From the NCBI GenBank assembly GCA_963708245.1, contig OY970201.1:6386001-6450000 (forward strand): DNA of 64,000 bases, read 5' to 3'. Positions 12,023 to 21,655 of the stretch are shown piece by piece. Position numbers and translations under genes: made by a program. Source of the stretch: CAVYXK01 sp963708245. GTDB taxonomy: Bacteria > Pseudomonadota > Alphaproteobacteria > Acetobacterales > Acetobacteraceae. Under the pieces are notes generated by a model. It was not told the origin of the DNA, did no database searches, and saw nothing but the letters and a program-made list of their open reading frames with translations. Within the stretch, counting starts at the first letter, position 1, and each line of letters opens with the position of its first letter.

Positions 12023-12281
12023 AGCAGCATCCGATCAATCTAGAGCTCTCCGTTGCAAAGTTTCTGGCGACCACAGGACGTGGGGCTTGACCAGATGGCC
12101 GATACCGCTGCGCATGCGTCGGCGACCAAAGCACAGTAGCAGAGGTGCTTGCTGAAAAACTTGGCCGCCACCGGGAAGGAGGCTGATTTTCCCGATTTTG
12201 CATAGCTTTCGCCCCCGTTTGGCGCTATGTTGGATCTGGCTGCCGCAAAAAGGCGGGGTCGCATAAGAGTGGAGGAAGAAC
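12023..12281 (+). other. Degenerate leader, diverged copy of 29.8-30.0 kb
   Basis: No intact gene. Bases about 12105-12281 align with about 29840-29998. The shared parts include GACCAAAGCAC, AGCAGAGG, GCTTGCTGA and GATTTTGCAT, but with many differences, unlike the nearly identical gene that follows. A short coding tail ending ATKAQ-stop matches VTKAP-stop at 29863, suggesting both copies carry the 3' end of the same lost gene. Confidence 0.5.
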
Positions 12282-12773
12282 ATGAGGTGCGTAGCATCGG
12301 TCGTATCGGCATTAACTCTGCTCGCTGCCGGGGCTGTGGTTGGACAGCCGGCAGCTGCAGCGCCACCGGTGGTCGGCTACAGTGGGCAGGTGGAGTCAAG
12401 TGTAGCGGGGTGCCCTTACATTATCTGGCGCCTTGCGCGGCACGACAACGGTGACATCACCGGAATCTTCTACTATTCCGATATGACCGGAGTCAGCCAG
12501 GCTACTGGGACAATGGACCAAGAAGGGCACTTCCACCTGACTTTGACTTCCTCAAACGGACAGGGTCCCGTTGGCACCGTTGCCGGAGAGAAATCTGCTA
12601 ATGGGGCGGTCGTCGCAACTATGTCGGGCCAGGGCTGCGCCAACGCCCAGTTGCACTTTAATCCTATCGCCAATCTGAGGTCGTACAACCCCTCCGGGGC
12701 GAACCAGTGAAATCCACCATGCGATGGTGGGAAGTGGCCGTGAAGCCTGCTCGAACGGCATCGGTCATATAGG
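12221..12773 (+). repeat. Direct repeat unit, copy A (partner 29940-30492)
   Basis: About 550 bp covering the secreted-protein gene with short flanks is nearly identical to 29940-30492 in the same orientation. Differences are scattered single bases, for example giving MRC versus MRR and GQG versus GEG. Similarity drops sharply upstream of the unit and fades downstream. Confidence 0.8.
12282..12710 (+). CDS. Small secreted hypothetical protein, copy 1
   Basis: 142 residues beginning with a Sec-type signal peptide (MRCVASVVSALTLLAAGAVV, probable cleavage after PAAAA). The mature part of about 115 residues has two cysteines (in AGCPY and GQGCA) that may form a disulfide and is rich in Gly, Thr and Ser, suggesting a small beta-sheet domain. 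I do not recognise the family. GGAGGAAG just before the ATG is a good ribosome binding site. A second copy at 29999-30427 differs at only three residues. It is followed by a 7-bp hairpin (CCACCAT-GCG-ATGGTGG) without a T-tract. Confidence 0.75.
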   Translation: MRCVASVVSALTLLAAGAVVGQPAAAAPPVVGYSGQVESSVAGCPYIIWRLARHDNGDITGIFYYSDMTGVSQATGTMDQEGHFHLTLTSSNGQGPVGTVAGEKSANGAVVATMSGQGCANAQLHFNPIANLRSYNPSGANQ

Positions 12774-12775
12774 CG

Positions 12776-12958
12776 GTGATCGAGCCCGGGCGCGCAGTCA
12801 TCTCGTTCTGGACGCGGCCCGGGTCGAACCTGTGGAACGGTGTGGAAGTTCAGCCCTCACATATCGTGCGGCACGGCGACAGCGAGGAGTTCTACCGGCG
12901 TTTGTCGACCGCATCCTGCCGGGCCGCGATGTCGCTGCGGGTCGAGAAGCTGGCCCGG
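12776..12958 (+). pseudogene. AraC-regulator remnant (middle fragment)
   Basis: The frame reads EPGRAVISFWTRPG, then WNGVEVQ, then VRHGDSEEFYRR and MSLRVEKLA. This lines up with VPGRAILSF, YDGVEVQ, LRHCDGHSGFQR and MSLPIADME of the intact AraC gene at 19048. Only the ligand-domain middle remains. The DNA-binding part is missing and the fragment runs directly into an unrelated beta-propeller remnant at about 12960. Confidence 0.6.
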
Positions 12959-12959
12959 C

Positions 12960-13400
12960 AGCGGCCGCCGTGCGCATCGAAGGGCAGGTCCAGGCGGGCG
13001 GCGGCGCCGTCGGCGGATCCACGGTGAGCCTTCGGGCCGCAAGCGCCAATGCGCCCGCGCGGTTAGCGCAAGGCATTACCCGCGCTGATGGTCGATTTGC
13101 CATTTCCTCCGATCAGACGCCAAGCGGCTATACGATCCTCTATCTCATCGCCAATGGCGGAGAACCCACCGTTAACAAGGCGGGCGGAAACAACCCCGCG
13201 ATCGCCCTGCTGGCGGCGCTGGGCGGTCAGCCGCTGACACCGCCGGACGGTATCAACTTCGTTCATCAACTAATATCTGGGCGGTGGATAACTGGGTGGA
13301 TCAAGGCGATTTTTGCTTTGTCAAGCCACCCGAAGCCTGTCCACCGACTGTGGCGGCAACGGCCTGGCGGTGTTCTACGGAATGGCCAGACCGTCCTTGC
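12960..13400 (+). pseudogene. Secreted beta-propeller-type protein, internally deleted remnant
   Basis: The first part (about 12966-13260) encodes RIEGQVQAGGGAVGG, TRADGRFAISSDQ, YLIANGG and NPAIALLA. This resembles a carboxypeptidase-regulatory/Ig-like N-terminal domain placed before a propeller. After about 13265 the frame shifts to NIWAVDNWVDQGDFCF and then to STDCGGNGLAVFYGMARP, which looks like the C-terminal end of the same kind of protein. The several hundred residues normally between them are absent, so this is an internal deletion plus at least one frameshift. Family assignment rests on motif memory and is moderate. Confidence 0.45.
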
Positions 13401-13534
13401 GCCGATGATCTGCCCGCCGAGGCAGCCGTCGCGCGCAACCATCCTGCAACGCGCCGCGTCCGCAATTTGGTTCGACCCGGCAGCCGCGAATCCCACTCAC
13501 CCAGATCCTCTGCCCATTACCCGGGAGGCGTCGC

Positions 13535-15208
13535 ATGACTTGCATCGTTCATGCCGAAGAGCCGGATCGCCCTGTTCGGCGGCCCGCTTGGACTGCACTT
13601 TGTGCGGCAGCGGGGGCGTCCTTGTTCCGCCGCACGCTCGTGTTCGCCTGGGCTACGCTTGCGGTCATGCTGCCGCAGCCGGCTGCCAGGGCACAACAAC
13701 CGCCGCCCAACATCCTCGTCATCATGGGCGACGACATCGGCTACTGGAACATCAGCGCCTACAACCGCGGCATGATGGGCTACCACACGCCCAACATCGA
13801 CCGCATTGCCAACGAAGGCGCGCTCATGACCGACTATTACGGCCAGCAATCCTGCACCGCCGGCCGCGCCGCGTTCATCACCGGTCAGAGTCCGATGCGG
13901 ACCGGTCTGCTGAAGGTGGGCCTGCCGGGGGCAAAGGAAGGGTTGTCGGACAAGGACCCGACGCTCGCCGAGCTGCTCAAGCCGCTCGGCTACGTGACCG
14001 GACAATTCGGCAAGAACCACTTAGGCGACCGCAACGAATTCTTGCCAACCGTCCACGGTTTCGACGAATTCTTTGGTAATCTTTACCACCTCAACGCGGA
14101 GGACGAGCCGGAACATCCGGATTATCCCAAGGGAATGGACTTCAGGCTGCGCTTCGGCCCGCGTGGTGTCCTGCGATGCACGGCGACCATCGCCGAGACG
14201 CCCGGCGAAGATCAGCGGTTCGGCAAATGGGGTAAGCAGAATTGCGAAGACACCGGACCGCTCACCAAAAAGCGCATGGAGACGGTGGACGAGGAGTTCC
14301 TCAAGGCCACGCTGGACTTCATCGACCGAGCGCACCGGGATAACAAGCCGTTCTTCGCCTGGTTCAATCCGTCGCGGATGCACATCTGGACCCGCCTCAA
14401 ACCAGAGGCTGAAGGAAAAACCGGACTCGGCATCTACCCCGATGGCATGGTGGAACATGACGGCCAGGTCGGTCAGCTTCTGCGCAAGCTCGATGACCTC
14501 GGCATCGCCAACAACACGATCGTCATCTACACGACCGATAATGGCGCCGAGACATTCACCTGGCCCGACGGCGGCACCACGCCGTTCCGGGGTGAGAAGA
14601 ATACCAACTGGGAGGGCAGCTATCGCGTGCCCGCACTGGTGCGCTGGCCTGGGTTGGTGCAGCCGCACACAGAGATCAACGACATTGTCTCGGCGGAGGA
14701 TTGGGTGCCAACCCTGATGGCGGCGGCGGGTGAGCCCGACATTAAGGCGAAGCTCCTGCAAGGCTTCAGCGCGGGCGACAAGACCTTCAAGGTGCACCTC
14801 GACGGTTACGACCAGCGCGACGTACTCGCCGGCAAGGGTCCTGACCAGCGCCATGAGTTTTTCTACTGGACCGATGACGGCGACCTCGCGGGCCTGCGTT
14901 ACGACCAATACAAGGCGGTGTTCATGGAGCAGCAGGCGCACGGGCTGGAGGTCTGGCTTCAGCCCTTGACCCCGTTGCGCGCCCCCAAGCTGTTCAATCT
15001 CCGGTCCGATCCGTTCGAGCGTGCGGAACAGGAGGCGGGCGATTACACCAGATGGTTCATCGAGCACGTCTTCCTGCTGGTTCCGGCGCAGGCGATCGTG
15101 GCGCAGCACCTGCAATCGTTCCGGGAGTTTCCGCCGCGGCAACGGCCGGGCACCTTCTCGGTACAGCAGGCCCTGGACATGCTAATGAAGACCCAGGGCA
15201 GCGATTAG
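13535..15208 (+). CDS. Arylsulfatase (formylglycine-dependent), copy 1
   Basis: 557 residues. The sulfatase signature SCTAGRAAF places Cys-107 as the residue to be oxidised to formylglycine (C-x-A-x-R type). Asp residues in IMGDDIG and the later TTDNGAETF supply the Ca2+ site, and FGKNHLGD is the usual lysine-containing region. The N-terminus has a hydrophobic stretch (FAWATLAVMLPQPAARA) compatible with export. GGGAGG 6 nt upstream supports the ATG at 13535. It is closely related in layout to the sulfatase at 21656, which has the same C-terminal QxxFREFPPRQ/TYRKFPPLQ feature. The required formylglycine-generating enzyme is not in the window. Confidence 0.9.
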   Translation: MTCIVHAEEPDRPVRRPAWTALCAAAGASLFRRTLVFAWATLAVMLPQPAARAQQPPPNILVIMGDDIGYWNISAYNRGMMGYHTPNIDRIANEGALMTDYYGQQSCTAGRAAFITGQSPMRTGLLKVGLPGAKEGLSDKDPTLAELLKPLGYVTGQFGKNHLGDRNEFLPTVHGFDEFFGNLYHLNAEDEPEHPDYPKGMDFRLRFGPRGVLRCTATIAETPGEDQRFGKWGKQNCEDTGPLTKKRMETVDEEFLKATLDFIDRAHRDNKPFFAWFNPSRMHIWTRLKPEAEGKTGLGIYPDGMVEHDGQVGQLLRKLDDLGIANNTIVIYTTDNGAETFTWPDGGTTPFRGEKNTNWEGSYRVPALVRWPGLVQPHTEINDIVSAEDWVPTLMAAAGEPDIKAKLLQGFSAGDKTFKVHLDGYDQRDVLAGKGPDQRHEFFYWTDDGDLAGLRYDQYKAVFMEQQAHGLEVWLQPLTPLRAPKLFNLRSDPFERAEQEAGDYTRWFIEHVFLLVPAQAIVAQHLQSFREFPPRQRPGTFSVQQALDMLMKTQGSD

Positions 15209-15488
15209 GAAGGATGGTAGATGACGGCGTCCCTGCCTCGGGATCGTGCCGCGACGATGGGGCCGTTACTCCTGATTCGAGGCACATGACGGGCTTCAGT
15301 GCTGAACGTCGTCGCGTTCGAAACCTGTCGGAAGGCGGGCCGTTGCCGCTCCGGTGGTCTGGGGCTACGCCGGCGGGGGACTCCCCAGGAGAATCTTGCT
15401 GCTGGCCTGCTCGGCTGGCCCGTCGGTCTCGTATCGTCTTGAGTCGCTTCGGTCTAGGGTCCAGGGAATAGGCGGTCGGGCCCCGTGG

Positions 15489-17767
15489 ATGTTCGCATTT
15501 TTTCAATGGGTAGCACTGCTGGCCATCATTTGGGGTGGGCCGTTGCATGCCGACGAACCCGCGGCCTTTGTGGGTGGCCAGGCCTGTGCGGGGTGCCACA
15601 CTGCCGAGACGCAGCGCTGGAAGGGCTCGCACCACGCGCTCGCCATGCAAGCGGCAACTCCGACGACCGTGCTTGGCAATTTCGCCGACGCGAAGCTGGA
15701 TCATTTTGGCGTCGTCACCACGTTTCACCGCGACGGCGACAAATTCATGGTGCGCACGGACGGACCCGACGGCGTGCTGCACGATTATCAGATCGCCTAC
15801 ACCTTCGGCGTCTATCCCCTGCAACAATACCTGGTTGCTTTCCCCGGCGGCCGTTATCAGGCACTTGGTATCGCCTGGGATAGCCGCCCGAAAGAACAGG
15901 GAGGTCAGCGCTGGTTCCACCTCTATCCCGACCAGAAGCTGTCGGCCGGCGACCCGCTGCACTGGACCGGGCGTGACCAGACCTGGAATTACATGTGCGC
16001 CGACTGCCACTCCACCAATCTGCGAAGGAATTTCGATCTCGCCACCAACACTTACGCCACCACCTGGACCGACATCGACGTCTCCTGCGAGGCGTGTCAT
16101 GGCCCGGGCTCCCGCCATATCGCCTGGGCGAAGACCCATGGCAGCGCGGGCGCGTACGATGCGCCGGACCACATGGGCCTGACAGCGTGGCTGAAGCCGA
16201 CCGACAGCGGCCAATGGGAGATGAACCCCGATACCGGCATTGCCCGGCGCACTGCCCCGCTGGTTTCGGCGGAGCTCGACGGCTGCGCCGCGTGTCACTC
16301 CCGGCGCAAGGTGATCGCCGCCAACCAACCACCGGGAACGCCGTTCCTCGACGCCAATTTGCCCGCCTATCTTGAGCCCGGCCTCTATCACGCGGATGGG
16401 CAGATCGATGGGGAGGTGTATGAATACGGCTCGTTCCTGCAAAGCCGCATGCATGCGGCGGGCGTCACCTGCTCGAATTGCCACGACCCGCACAGCTTGA
16501 AGCTGCGGGCCGAGGGCAATGCACTCTGCGCACAGTGCCACATGCCGGCGAAATTCGACGTGCCGTCGCATTATCATCACGACCCCGGCAGCGCCGGCGC
16601 GCAGTGCGTGAACTGCCACATGCCGACCAAGACCTACATGGTGGTGGACGCCAGGCGGGATCACAGCATCCGCGTGCCGCGGCCCGACCTGTCGGTTGCG
16701 ATTGGCACCCCGAACGCGTGCACCACGTGCCACACCGGGCGCAGCGCGGAGTGGGCAGCGCAGGCGGTGTCAGAGTGGTTTCCGCATGGACGGCAAACGC
16801 TGCCGCAGTACGGCACTGCGCTGCATGCCGGCCGTGCCGGCACTGCCAACGCGGAACAACAGCTCGATCGGCTGATCCTGGACAAGAACCAGCCTGCCAT
16901 CGCGCGGGGAAGCGCCTTGCTGCTGCTGCCAAGCTAGCCACCGCCGCTTCGGATTCCGCTCTGCAAGCGGCGATTGCCGATCCAGACCCGCTGGTGCGAG
17001 CGGCAGCTCCACGGGCGCTGTTCCCATCCGTATCCCAGACGACACTTCAGGGGATGACATCGCTGCTGCATGACCCAGTTCGGGCAGTGCGCCTCGAAGC
17101 CGCCCGCGCGCTGGCCGGCGTCGATCCGCGTACGCTGACGTCGGAGCAGCAAACGGCACTTGCCGCCGCGACGATGGAGATGGTCGCGGCGGAACTCGTC
17201 GATGCGGAGCGGCCCGAGGCGCATCTCAATCTCGGGCTACTGGACGTGCGGCGCCAGCAGCCTGCCGCGGCCGAGACGGAATATCGCACGGCGCTTCGGC
17301 TCGATCCTCGTTTCGTTCCCGCTATGGTGAACCTCGCCGACCTGGACCGGATGCGTGGGCAGGACCAGCAAGGCATTGATCTGCTGCACACCGCGACGGG
17401 AATAGAGCCGGGCAACGCCGACGTGCATCATGCGCTCGGGCTCTTGCTCGTGCGCCAGCACGACTACACCGGCGCGCTTGCCGAGTTGCGCCAGGCGAGT
17501 GAACTGGCGCCTGACAACCCACGTTACGCGTACGTCTATGCCGTCGCGCTGAATTCGACCGGGGCCGCGAAGGAGGCAATGGCGCTGCTGGAGCGGACGC
17601 ATCGGCAGCATCCAACGGACACCGAGGTGCTAGTCGCTCTGATCTCGATCGCGCGGGACCAGGGGGATCTGCCGTCCGCGCTGCGTTACGCGCGGGAGTT
17701 GGCGGCACTCGCACCGGACGACCCGCAGGTACGAGCGCTGGTGCGCGACCTCGAAACACGCCAGTGA
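15489..17767 (+). pseudogene. Octaheme c-type cytochrome with C-terminal TPRs, frameshifted
   Basis: Two frames form one periplasmic protein of about 758 residues. From the ATG at 15489 a signal peptide (FFQWVALLAIIWGGPLHA) is followed by eight CxxCH haem motifs: CAGCH, CADCH, CEACH, CAACH, CSNCH, CAQCH, CVNCH and CTTCH. The first frame stops at 16937 after GSALLLLPS. The second continues through HEAT-like SALQAAIADPDPLVRAA and TPR units (AHLNLGLLDVRRQQ, VHHALGLLLVRQHDYTGAL). One base appears to be missing in the CTG-rich stretch 16915-16937. Members of this cytochrome/TPR family are normally single polypeptides, so this is a mutation or a base-calling error. The electron-transfer partner is unknown. 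Confidence 0.85.
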
Positions 17768-17826
17768 GCAGCAGCCGGCCGCCGTCCCGCAGGGGGGCGC
17801 GCGCCACCAGCTGGAGCAGTGCCGAA

Positions 17827-18643
17827 TCAGGACGGCGGGGCTGGCGTGGGCCGGTCCCGTGGTGCTGTGTGGATCCGTGGTACCGCAACTGGCACCGCCG
17901 CCTCCCCCATCGATCCGCTTCGCGGCTCGATCCTCCCGCAAGGGGAGGGGGCAGGCGGTATGGGCCAGGGGGGAAAGATGGGCGGGCCGGTTATGGGAAT
18001 GGGACCGAAGTCGGCGCCGGCGGCGGGATCGGCGGAGAGCTGGCTGCGCTCGCGGCTGCAGATGAGAGTGATGAGACTGCCGCCGTACTCGATGATCTCG
18101 CGGCGCAGTTCATCCCACGTCGCACGATCCATCTGCCCAGGGGCGATGCCGAGATCGAGGCAGATATCGACGAGGACGGCGCCGATCGGGCGGCGGCGGT
18201 CCTCGGCGGCGATTTGCTCGAGCGTGGGCGGGCTGGCGAGGCACGGATCGCCGGCCGGGTCGTGCTGCCTTGTGGCCGGTGCGGCGGCGTGTGGCTTGCG
18301 TGGGGACGGCAGGCGGATGGGGCGCAGGCTGCTGCAGGTCCTGGCCGCTGGCGGCGCGCTGGCGGAGCCTGTCTTCGAGCGCGGCGGCGCGGAGCAGGCC
18401 GCGTGTGGTGCGGGCGAGGATCAGCGCGAGATCGGTGGTTGCGAAGGTGGTGGCGACGAAGGCGAAGCAGGGGAGGAGATGCGGGGCGGCGCTGTGCTGG
18501 CGCAGCGTGTCGGCGAGATTCCTGCCGTAGGTGATGAGGGTGCGGAGGAGGCCGAGGACCTTGCCGATACGAGGGGGCACGGCCCGATCGGGATCGGGTT
18601 GGAGGGCTTCGGCCGGTGCGGTGGCTGCGTCGAACACGAACAT
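17827..18643 (-). pseudogene. Acetobacteraceae-type hypothetical protein, frameshifted
   Basis: On the minus strand the N-terminal frame gives MFVFDAATAPAEALQ, then GKVLGLLRTLITYGRNLADTL and DLALILARTTRGLLRAAALE. After about 18345 the continuation is one frame away: SLRPIRLPSPRK, LEQIAAEDRRRPIGAVLVDIC, and MDRATWDELRREIIEYGGSL near the end. The order matches a high-copy hypothetical family I associate with Acetobacteraceae genomes; function is unknown. The length modulo 3 shows one extra base (or two missing), in the CTGCAGCAGCCTG stretch. No neighbour suggests a role. Confidence 0.6.
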
Positions 18644-18673
18644 AACAAGAACACAAAATGCGGGCGATGTCAA

Positions 18674-19047
18674 GGACAGTTTTCCTGGGAGGCATTTTTA
18701 GGAGTGTGCAGGCGTGGGATCGCAGCACTTGAGGTGGCAGCGGCGGAGCCGGACTTCGGCGGCATCGGTTGGGGACCGACACACAGGCCAGCGAGCGCGA
18801 CGGAGAGAGATTGTACCCCGCAGTATGAACAACTCAGGGCACTAGTCTAGTCTCGCGGACCAGCGAACTCGCTCTATTATAGAGGCTGCACGCTGCGCCC
18901 GCTATGCGGTTTTGACAATGACCTCGGCTTCTTTCTTCCGAACAGCGATCGATCCGACGCGGGCTTGATCCAGATCAATGGAATGCTCGTGTAAAGCGTC
19001 GATACACCGCTTCTCAATCGCAAGGCGAATGCCTGGGGGTGGATTGC
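18674..19047 (+). other. Intergenic region before the AraC gene
   Basis: No gene is recognised. The FNR box at 18965-18978 is the only clear signal. About 30 bp around it (GATCCGACGCGG followed by the box and ATG) recur at 26936-26964, marking a shared promoter segment. Confidence 0.5.
18965..18978. promoter_or_regulatory. Perfect FNR/Anr box upstream of araC-type gene 1
   Basis: TTGATCCAGATCAA matches TTGAT-N4-ATCAA at all ten conserved positions. Its centre is about 76 bp upstream of the ATG at 19048, almost the same spacing as the box before CoA-transferase subunit A. Class II activation would start transcription near 19013. Confidence 0.7.
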
Positions 19048-20043
19048 ATGCCAGCAAGCATGGTTCGGCGGTCCGCCGATCCGGACGAATACACGTCGTA
19101 CATTCGGGCGACGAACGTCCACCTGTCGGTAACGGAAGCCGGGCGTTTCGCGGCGAAGCTGATCCGCATCGATCTGCACCGTCTGTGGATGCAGCGGTTC
19201 TCCGACACCCTCCCACGGGTTGCACACTTCGATACCGTACCCGGCCGTGCCATCCTCTCATTCCCCACGCAGGCCGGTCGAGGCATTCTGTATGATGGCG
19301 TCGAGGTGCAATCTACCGCGATGCTACGGCACTGCGACGGTCATAGCGGCTTCCAGCGCACCACCGGTTCGGCGCAATGGGGCAGCATGTCGCTTCCAAT
19401 CGCGGATATGGAAGCTGTCGGAGCGACCGTTTGCGGATGCGACGTGACGCCACCGAAGGAGCCGCTGAATGTCATCCCGTCACCTACCGCAATGGAGAGG
19501 CTTCAGAGACTTCACGCGGCGGCTGGGCATCTGGCTGAGCACGCCCCCGAGATTATCGCCAGCCCCGATGCGGCACGCGGCCTGGAACAGGCGCTGATCG
19601 CCGCCATGGCTGACTGCCTCTGCACCACGGACAGCCATTCGTCGGAATCCGGGAACCGTCGTCATGCCATGATCATGAGAAAGTTTTATGAGATATTGGA
19701 AGCGAATCCCGGCTGCGTCATCCACCTTCCGGAGCTTTGCGCGAAGATCGGCGTCTCGAACCGCACGCTCATCACATGCTGTCACGAAGCTTTGGGCATG
19801 GGCCCGCATCGCTATCTCCGGTTCCGCCAGCTCAATCTGGCACGCGGGGCGCTTGCGTCGGCGGATCCAGCGACGACGACTGTGACGCAGGTTGCCACCG
19901 CGCAGGGCTTCTGGGAGCCTGGGCGGTTCGCTGTGGCTTACCGAGCGTTGTTCGGGGAGCTGCCTTCCGTGACCCTGCGGCGTGATCCGGCGCCCAAGGA
20001 ACTGAATCGCATCAACGGCCTGATATCTTCAGAATTTGCATAG
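19048..20043 (+). CDS. AraC-family transcriptional regulator 1
   Basis: 331 residues from the ATG at 19048, chosen because GGGGGTGGA lies just upstream; a GTG at 19039 is also open. The N-terminal approximately 200 residues form a ligand or oligomerisation region (LSVTEAGRFAAKLIRIDLHRLWMQRF, then PGRAILSF). The C-terminal 100 residues are an AraC double helix-turn-helix: HLPELCAKIGVSNRTLITCC, then LGMGPHRYLRFRQLNLARGAL, then VTQVATAQGFWEPGRFAVAYR with the usual GFxxxxRFxxxYRxxFGExP pattern. A second AraC gene follows after 107 nt. A perfect FNR box upstream suggests induction when oxygen is low. Confidence 0.85.
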   Translation: MPASMVRRSADPDEYTSYIRATNVHLSVTEAGRFAAKLIRIDLHRLWMQRFSDTLPRVAHFDTVPGRAILSFPTQAGRGILYDGVEVQSTAMLRHCDGHSGFQRTTGSAQWGSMSLPIADMEAVGATVCGCDVTPPKEPLNVIPSPTAMERLQRLHAAAGHLAEHAPEIIASPDAARGLEQALIAAMADCLCTTDSHSSESGNRRHAMIMRKFYEILEANPGCVIHLPELCAKIGVSNRTLITCCHEALGMGPHRYLRFRQLNLARGALASADPATTTVTQVATAQGFWEPGRFAVAYRALFGELPSVTLRRDPAPKELNRINGLISSEFA

Positions 20044-20071
20044 CCAGCCGCAATGCGGCCGCCCCATCCTC
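20013..20071 (+). repeat. AraC 3'-end repeat, copy 1 (others at 21154 and 27194)
   Basis: The 3' end of AraC gene 1 plus flank (CGGCCTGATATCTTCAGAA, then TTTGCATAGC) recurs at 21154-21185 and 27194-27225. The 27-kb copy continues further into the flank (CCAGCCGCAA, CGGCCGCCCCATCCT). All are in the same orientation. Confidence 0.75.
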
Positions 20072-20150
20072 ATCGTTCCCGCCTAACTGCGGAGTTCAGT
20101 CGACGGTCCCAAAGCACTGCTGCTCCGGGCCACGACGAGAGGCAGGGCAA

Positions 20151-21101
20151 ATGCCGGGTAGCGCCACGAGTAGCTTCGCCGATGCCGACGACTACCAGGC
20201 CAGCCTGCGCGACATCCTCACCGAGTTCGTCGTTACGCAGCGGGGTGCGTTCAGTGCCCGCATGACGCGGATCACGCTCCGCCACCTTCATCTTCTGCGG
20301 ACGCAGGAAACTCTGTCGCGCGTCGCCTACGTCGCGTTGCCACCGGAGCTGGTCTTCGTATCCTTCTCGGCGGACCCGGCTCTGCCCCTTGTCTGGCGCG
20401 GAGTGACGCTCGAGCCGGGTGAGATCATGCTGCACAGCCGGGGCGAGCGCCTGCATCAGCGCACTATCGGGGTCAGTTGCTGGGGCCTCATCTCACTGCC
20501 GCCGGCATCGCTTGCCACCTTTGGCAAGGTGCTGACCGGCAGCGCACTGGCGCCACCGGTGTCGGGGCAAATCCTGCGACCCACCGCGCGGGATCGGAGG
20601 CACCTGCTGCGCGTGCTTACAGAGGCCGCTCATCTCGCCGGGACCAGGCCGCACATTCTCGGCCACCCGCAGGTCGTCCGAGCCATGGAACAGGAACTGG
20701 CTGATGTGCTGGTTGCCTGCCTGACAGACTGCAAGGTGCGCATCGAAACCGGCGCCATGCGGCGCGCCGCCAGGATCATGAACGGCTTCGAGGACTTCCT
20801 CGCAACCAATCTGCATCAAAGCTTGCACCTTCCGGAACTGTGCGCGGCGATCGGTGTCTCGGATCGCAGCTTTCGCAACTGCTGTGCAGCAGTCCTCGGG
20901 GTCAGCGCTTGGCGATACATGCAACTACGGCGGCTGACGCGGGTGCGTGCTGCCATCGTTCGCGCAGATCCCAAAAAGGCGCGGATCGCCGAGCTTGCCG
21001 TCCGCGGTGGTTTCACCCAGCGCGGCCGCTTCGCAGCACTCTACCGTGCCGCCTTCGGCGAGACGCCCTCCACCACGTTGCGGCGGGCCGGCGAAATGTG
21101 A
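20151..21101 (+). CDS. AraC-family transcriptional regulator 2
   Basis: 316 residues with the same architecture as regulator 1. The N-terminal region has FVVTQRGAFSARMTRITLRHLHLLRTQE and PELVFVSFSADP. The C-terminal AraC domain has SLHLPELCAAIGVSDRSFRNCC, LGVSAWRYMQLRRL and the second helix-turn-helix ELAVRGGFTQRGRFAALYRAAFGETPSTTLRR. It is clearly paralogous to the gene at 19048 but divergent, so this is an old duplication rather than a recent one. No separate FNR box was found in the 107-nt gap, so it may be co-transcribed with regulator 1. Confidence 0.85.
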   Translation: MPGSATSSFADADDYQASLRDILTEFVVTQRGAFSARMTRITLRHLHLLRTQETLSRVAYVALPPELVFVSFSADPALPLVWRGVTLEPGEIMLHSRGERLHQRTIGVSCWGLISLPPASLATFGKVLTGSALAPPVSGQILRPTARDRRHLLRVLTEAAHLAGTRPHILGHPQVVRAMEQELADVLVACLTDCKVRIETGAMRRAARIMNGFEDFLATNLHQSLHLPELCAAIGVSDRSFRNCCAAVLGVSAWRYMQLRRLTRVRAAIVRADPKKARIAELAVRGGFTQRGRFAALYRAAFGETPSTTLRRAGEM

Positions 21102-21655
21102 TGGCAGCATCCGTCGGTTCATAAAGTGCATAGTCAGTTCTATGGGATTGCACCAACGGCCTGATATCTTCAGAATTTGCATAGCGGTCTCGGAATGGAA
21201 TGGTTAGTCCATACCCACGGGGCGGACCGCTGATCCGGCCCTCCGTCAAGATGCAGGCTGCGTGCGGGGGGTGGCTGTACCCAGCTGGGTCTCGCCTCGC
21301 AGCACACGGGCGACCCGCGGTGAGACCCCTCCACCACCTTGCGGCGTGCCTGCGACGAGTGACGAAATCTTCCGCAGGTTCACGAAATGCATAGGCGGTG
21401 GCGGACCGATCCTCCAGGCTTGCCCCGCTCGGGATAAAGCTTTGTCGAGCTTGGCTCGAAGTGACGCTGGCGCTGCCCGACGCGTTGGCAGCGCACACGA
21501 CGGCGAGCCCCGCGGGACGAGGTCGCGTGCTGACGCGCTCGGCTGCCCATCGACGGGAGCGCCGGGTTGAACCCGGTCAGTGCGGCGCGGCGCGTCTGCG
21601 TCGCAAACGAGTGTGCGACATCGTCAACGAGAGGGACCGAGGAGGTGAAGCAATA
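21102..21655 (+). other. Repeat-rich region with AraC 3'-end remnants
   Basis: No intact gene. Bases 21154-21185 repeat the 3' end of AraC gene 1. Bases about 21316-21394 (CCCTCCACCACCTTGCGGCG through ACGAAATGCATAG) resemble 21064-21137 at the end of AraC gene 2 (CCTCCACCACGTTGCGGCG through ATAAAGTGCATAG). The frame open from 21398 into the sulfatase is not supported upstream of 21656. Confidence 0.55.

Noticed and set aside
15057..16733. 558-codon minus-strand frame
   Set aside because: Antisense to the cytochrome gene, whose eight CxxCH motifs show the coding strand.
17764..18850. Long plus-strand frames (256 and 343 codons)
   Set aside because: They are Arg/Gly/Ala-rich translations of GC-rich DNA antisense to a recognisable minus-strand hypothetical gene; no family motifs.
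18902..19034. Protein-like minus-strand tail ending EVIVKTA-stop
   Set aside because: It overlaps the FNR box and AraC leader, has no start in a sensible position and no recognised family; left as non-coding.
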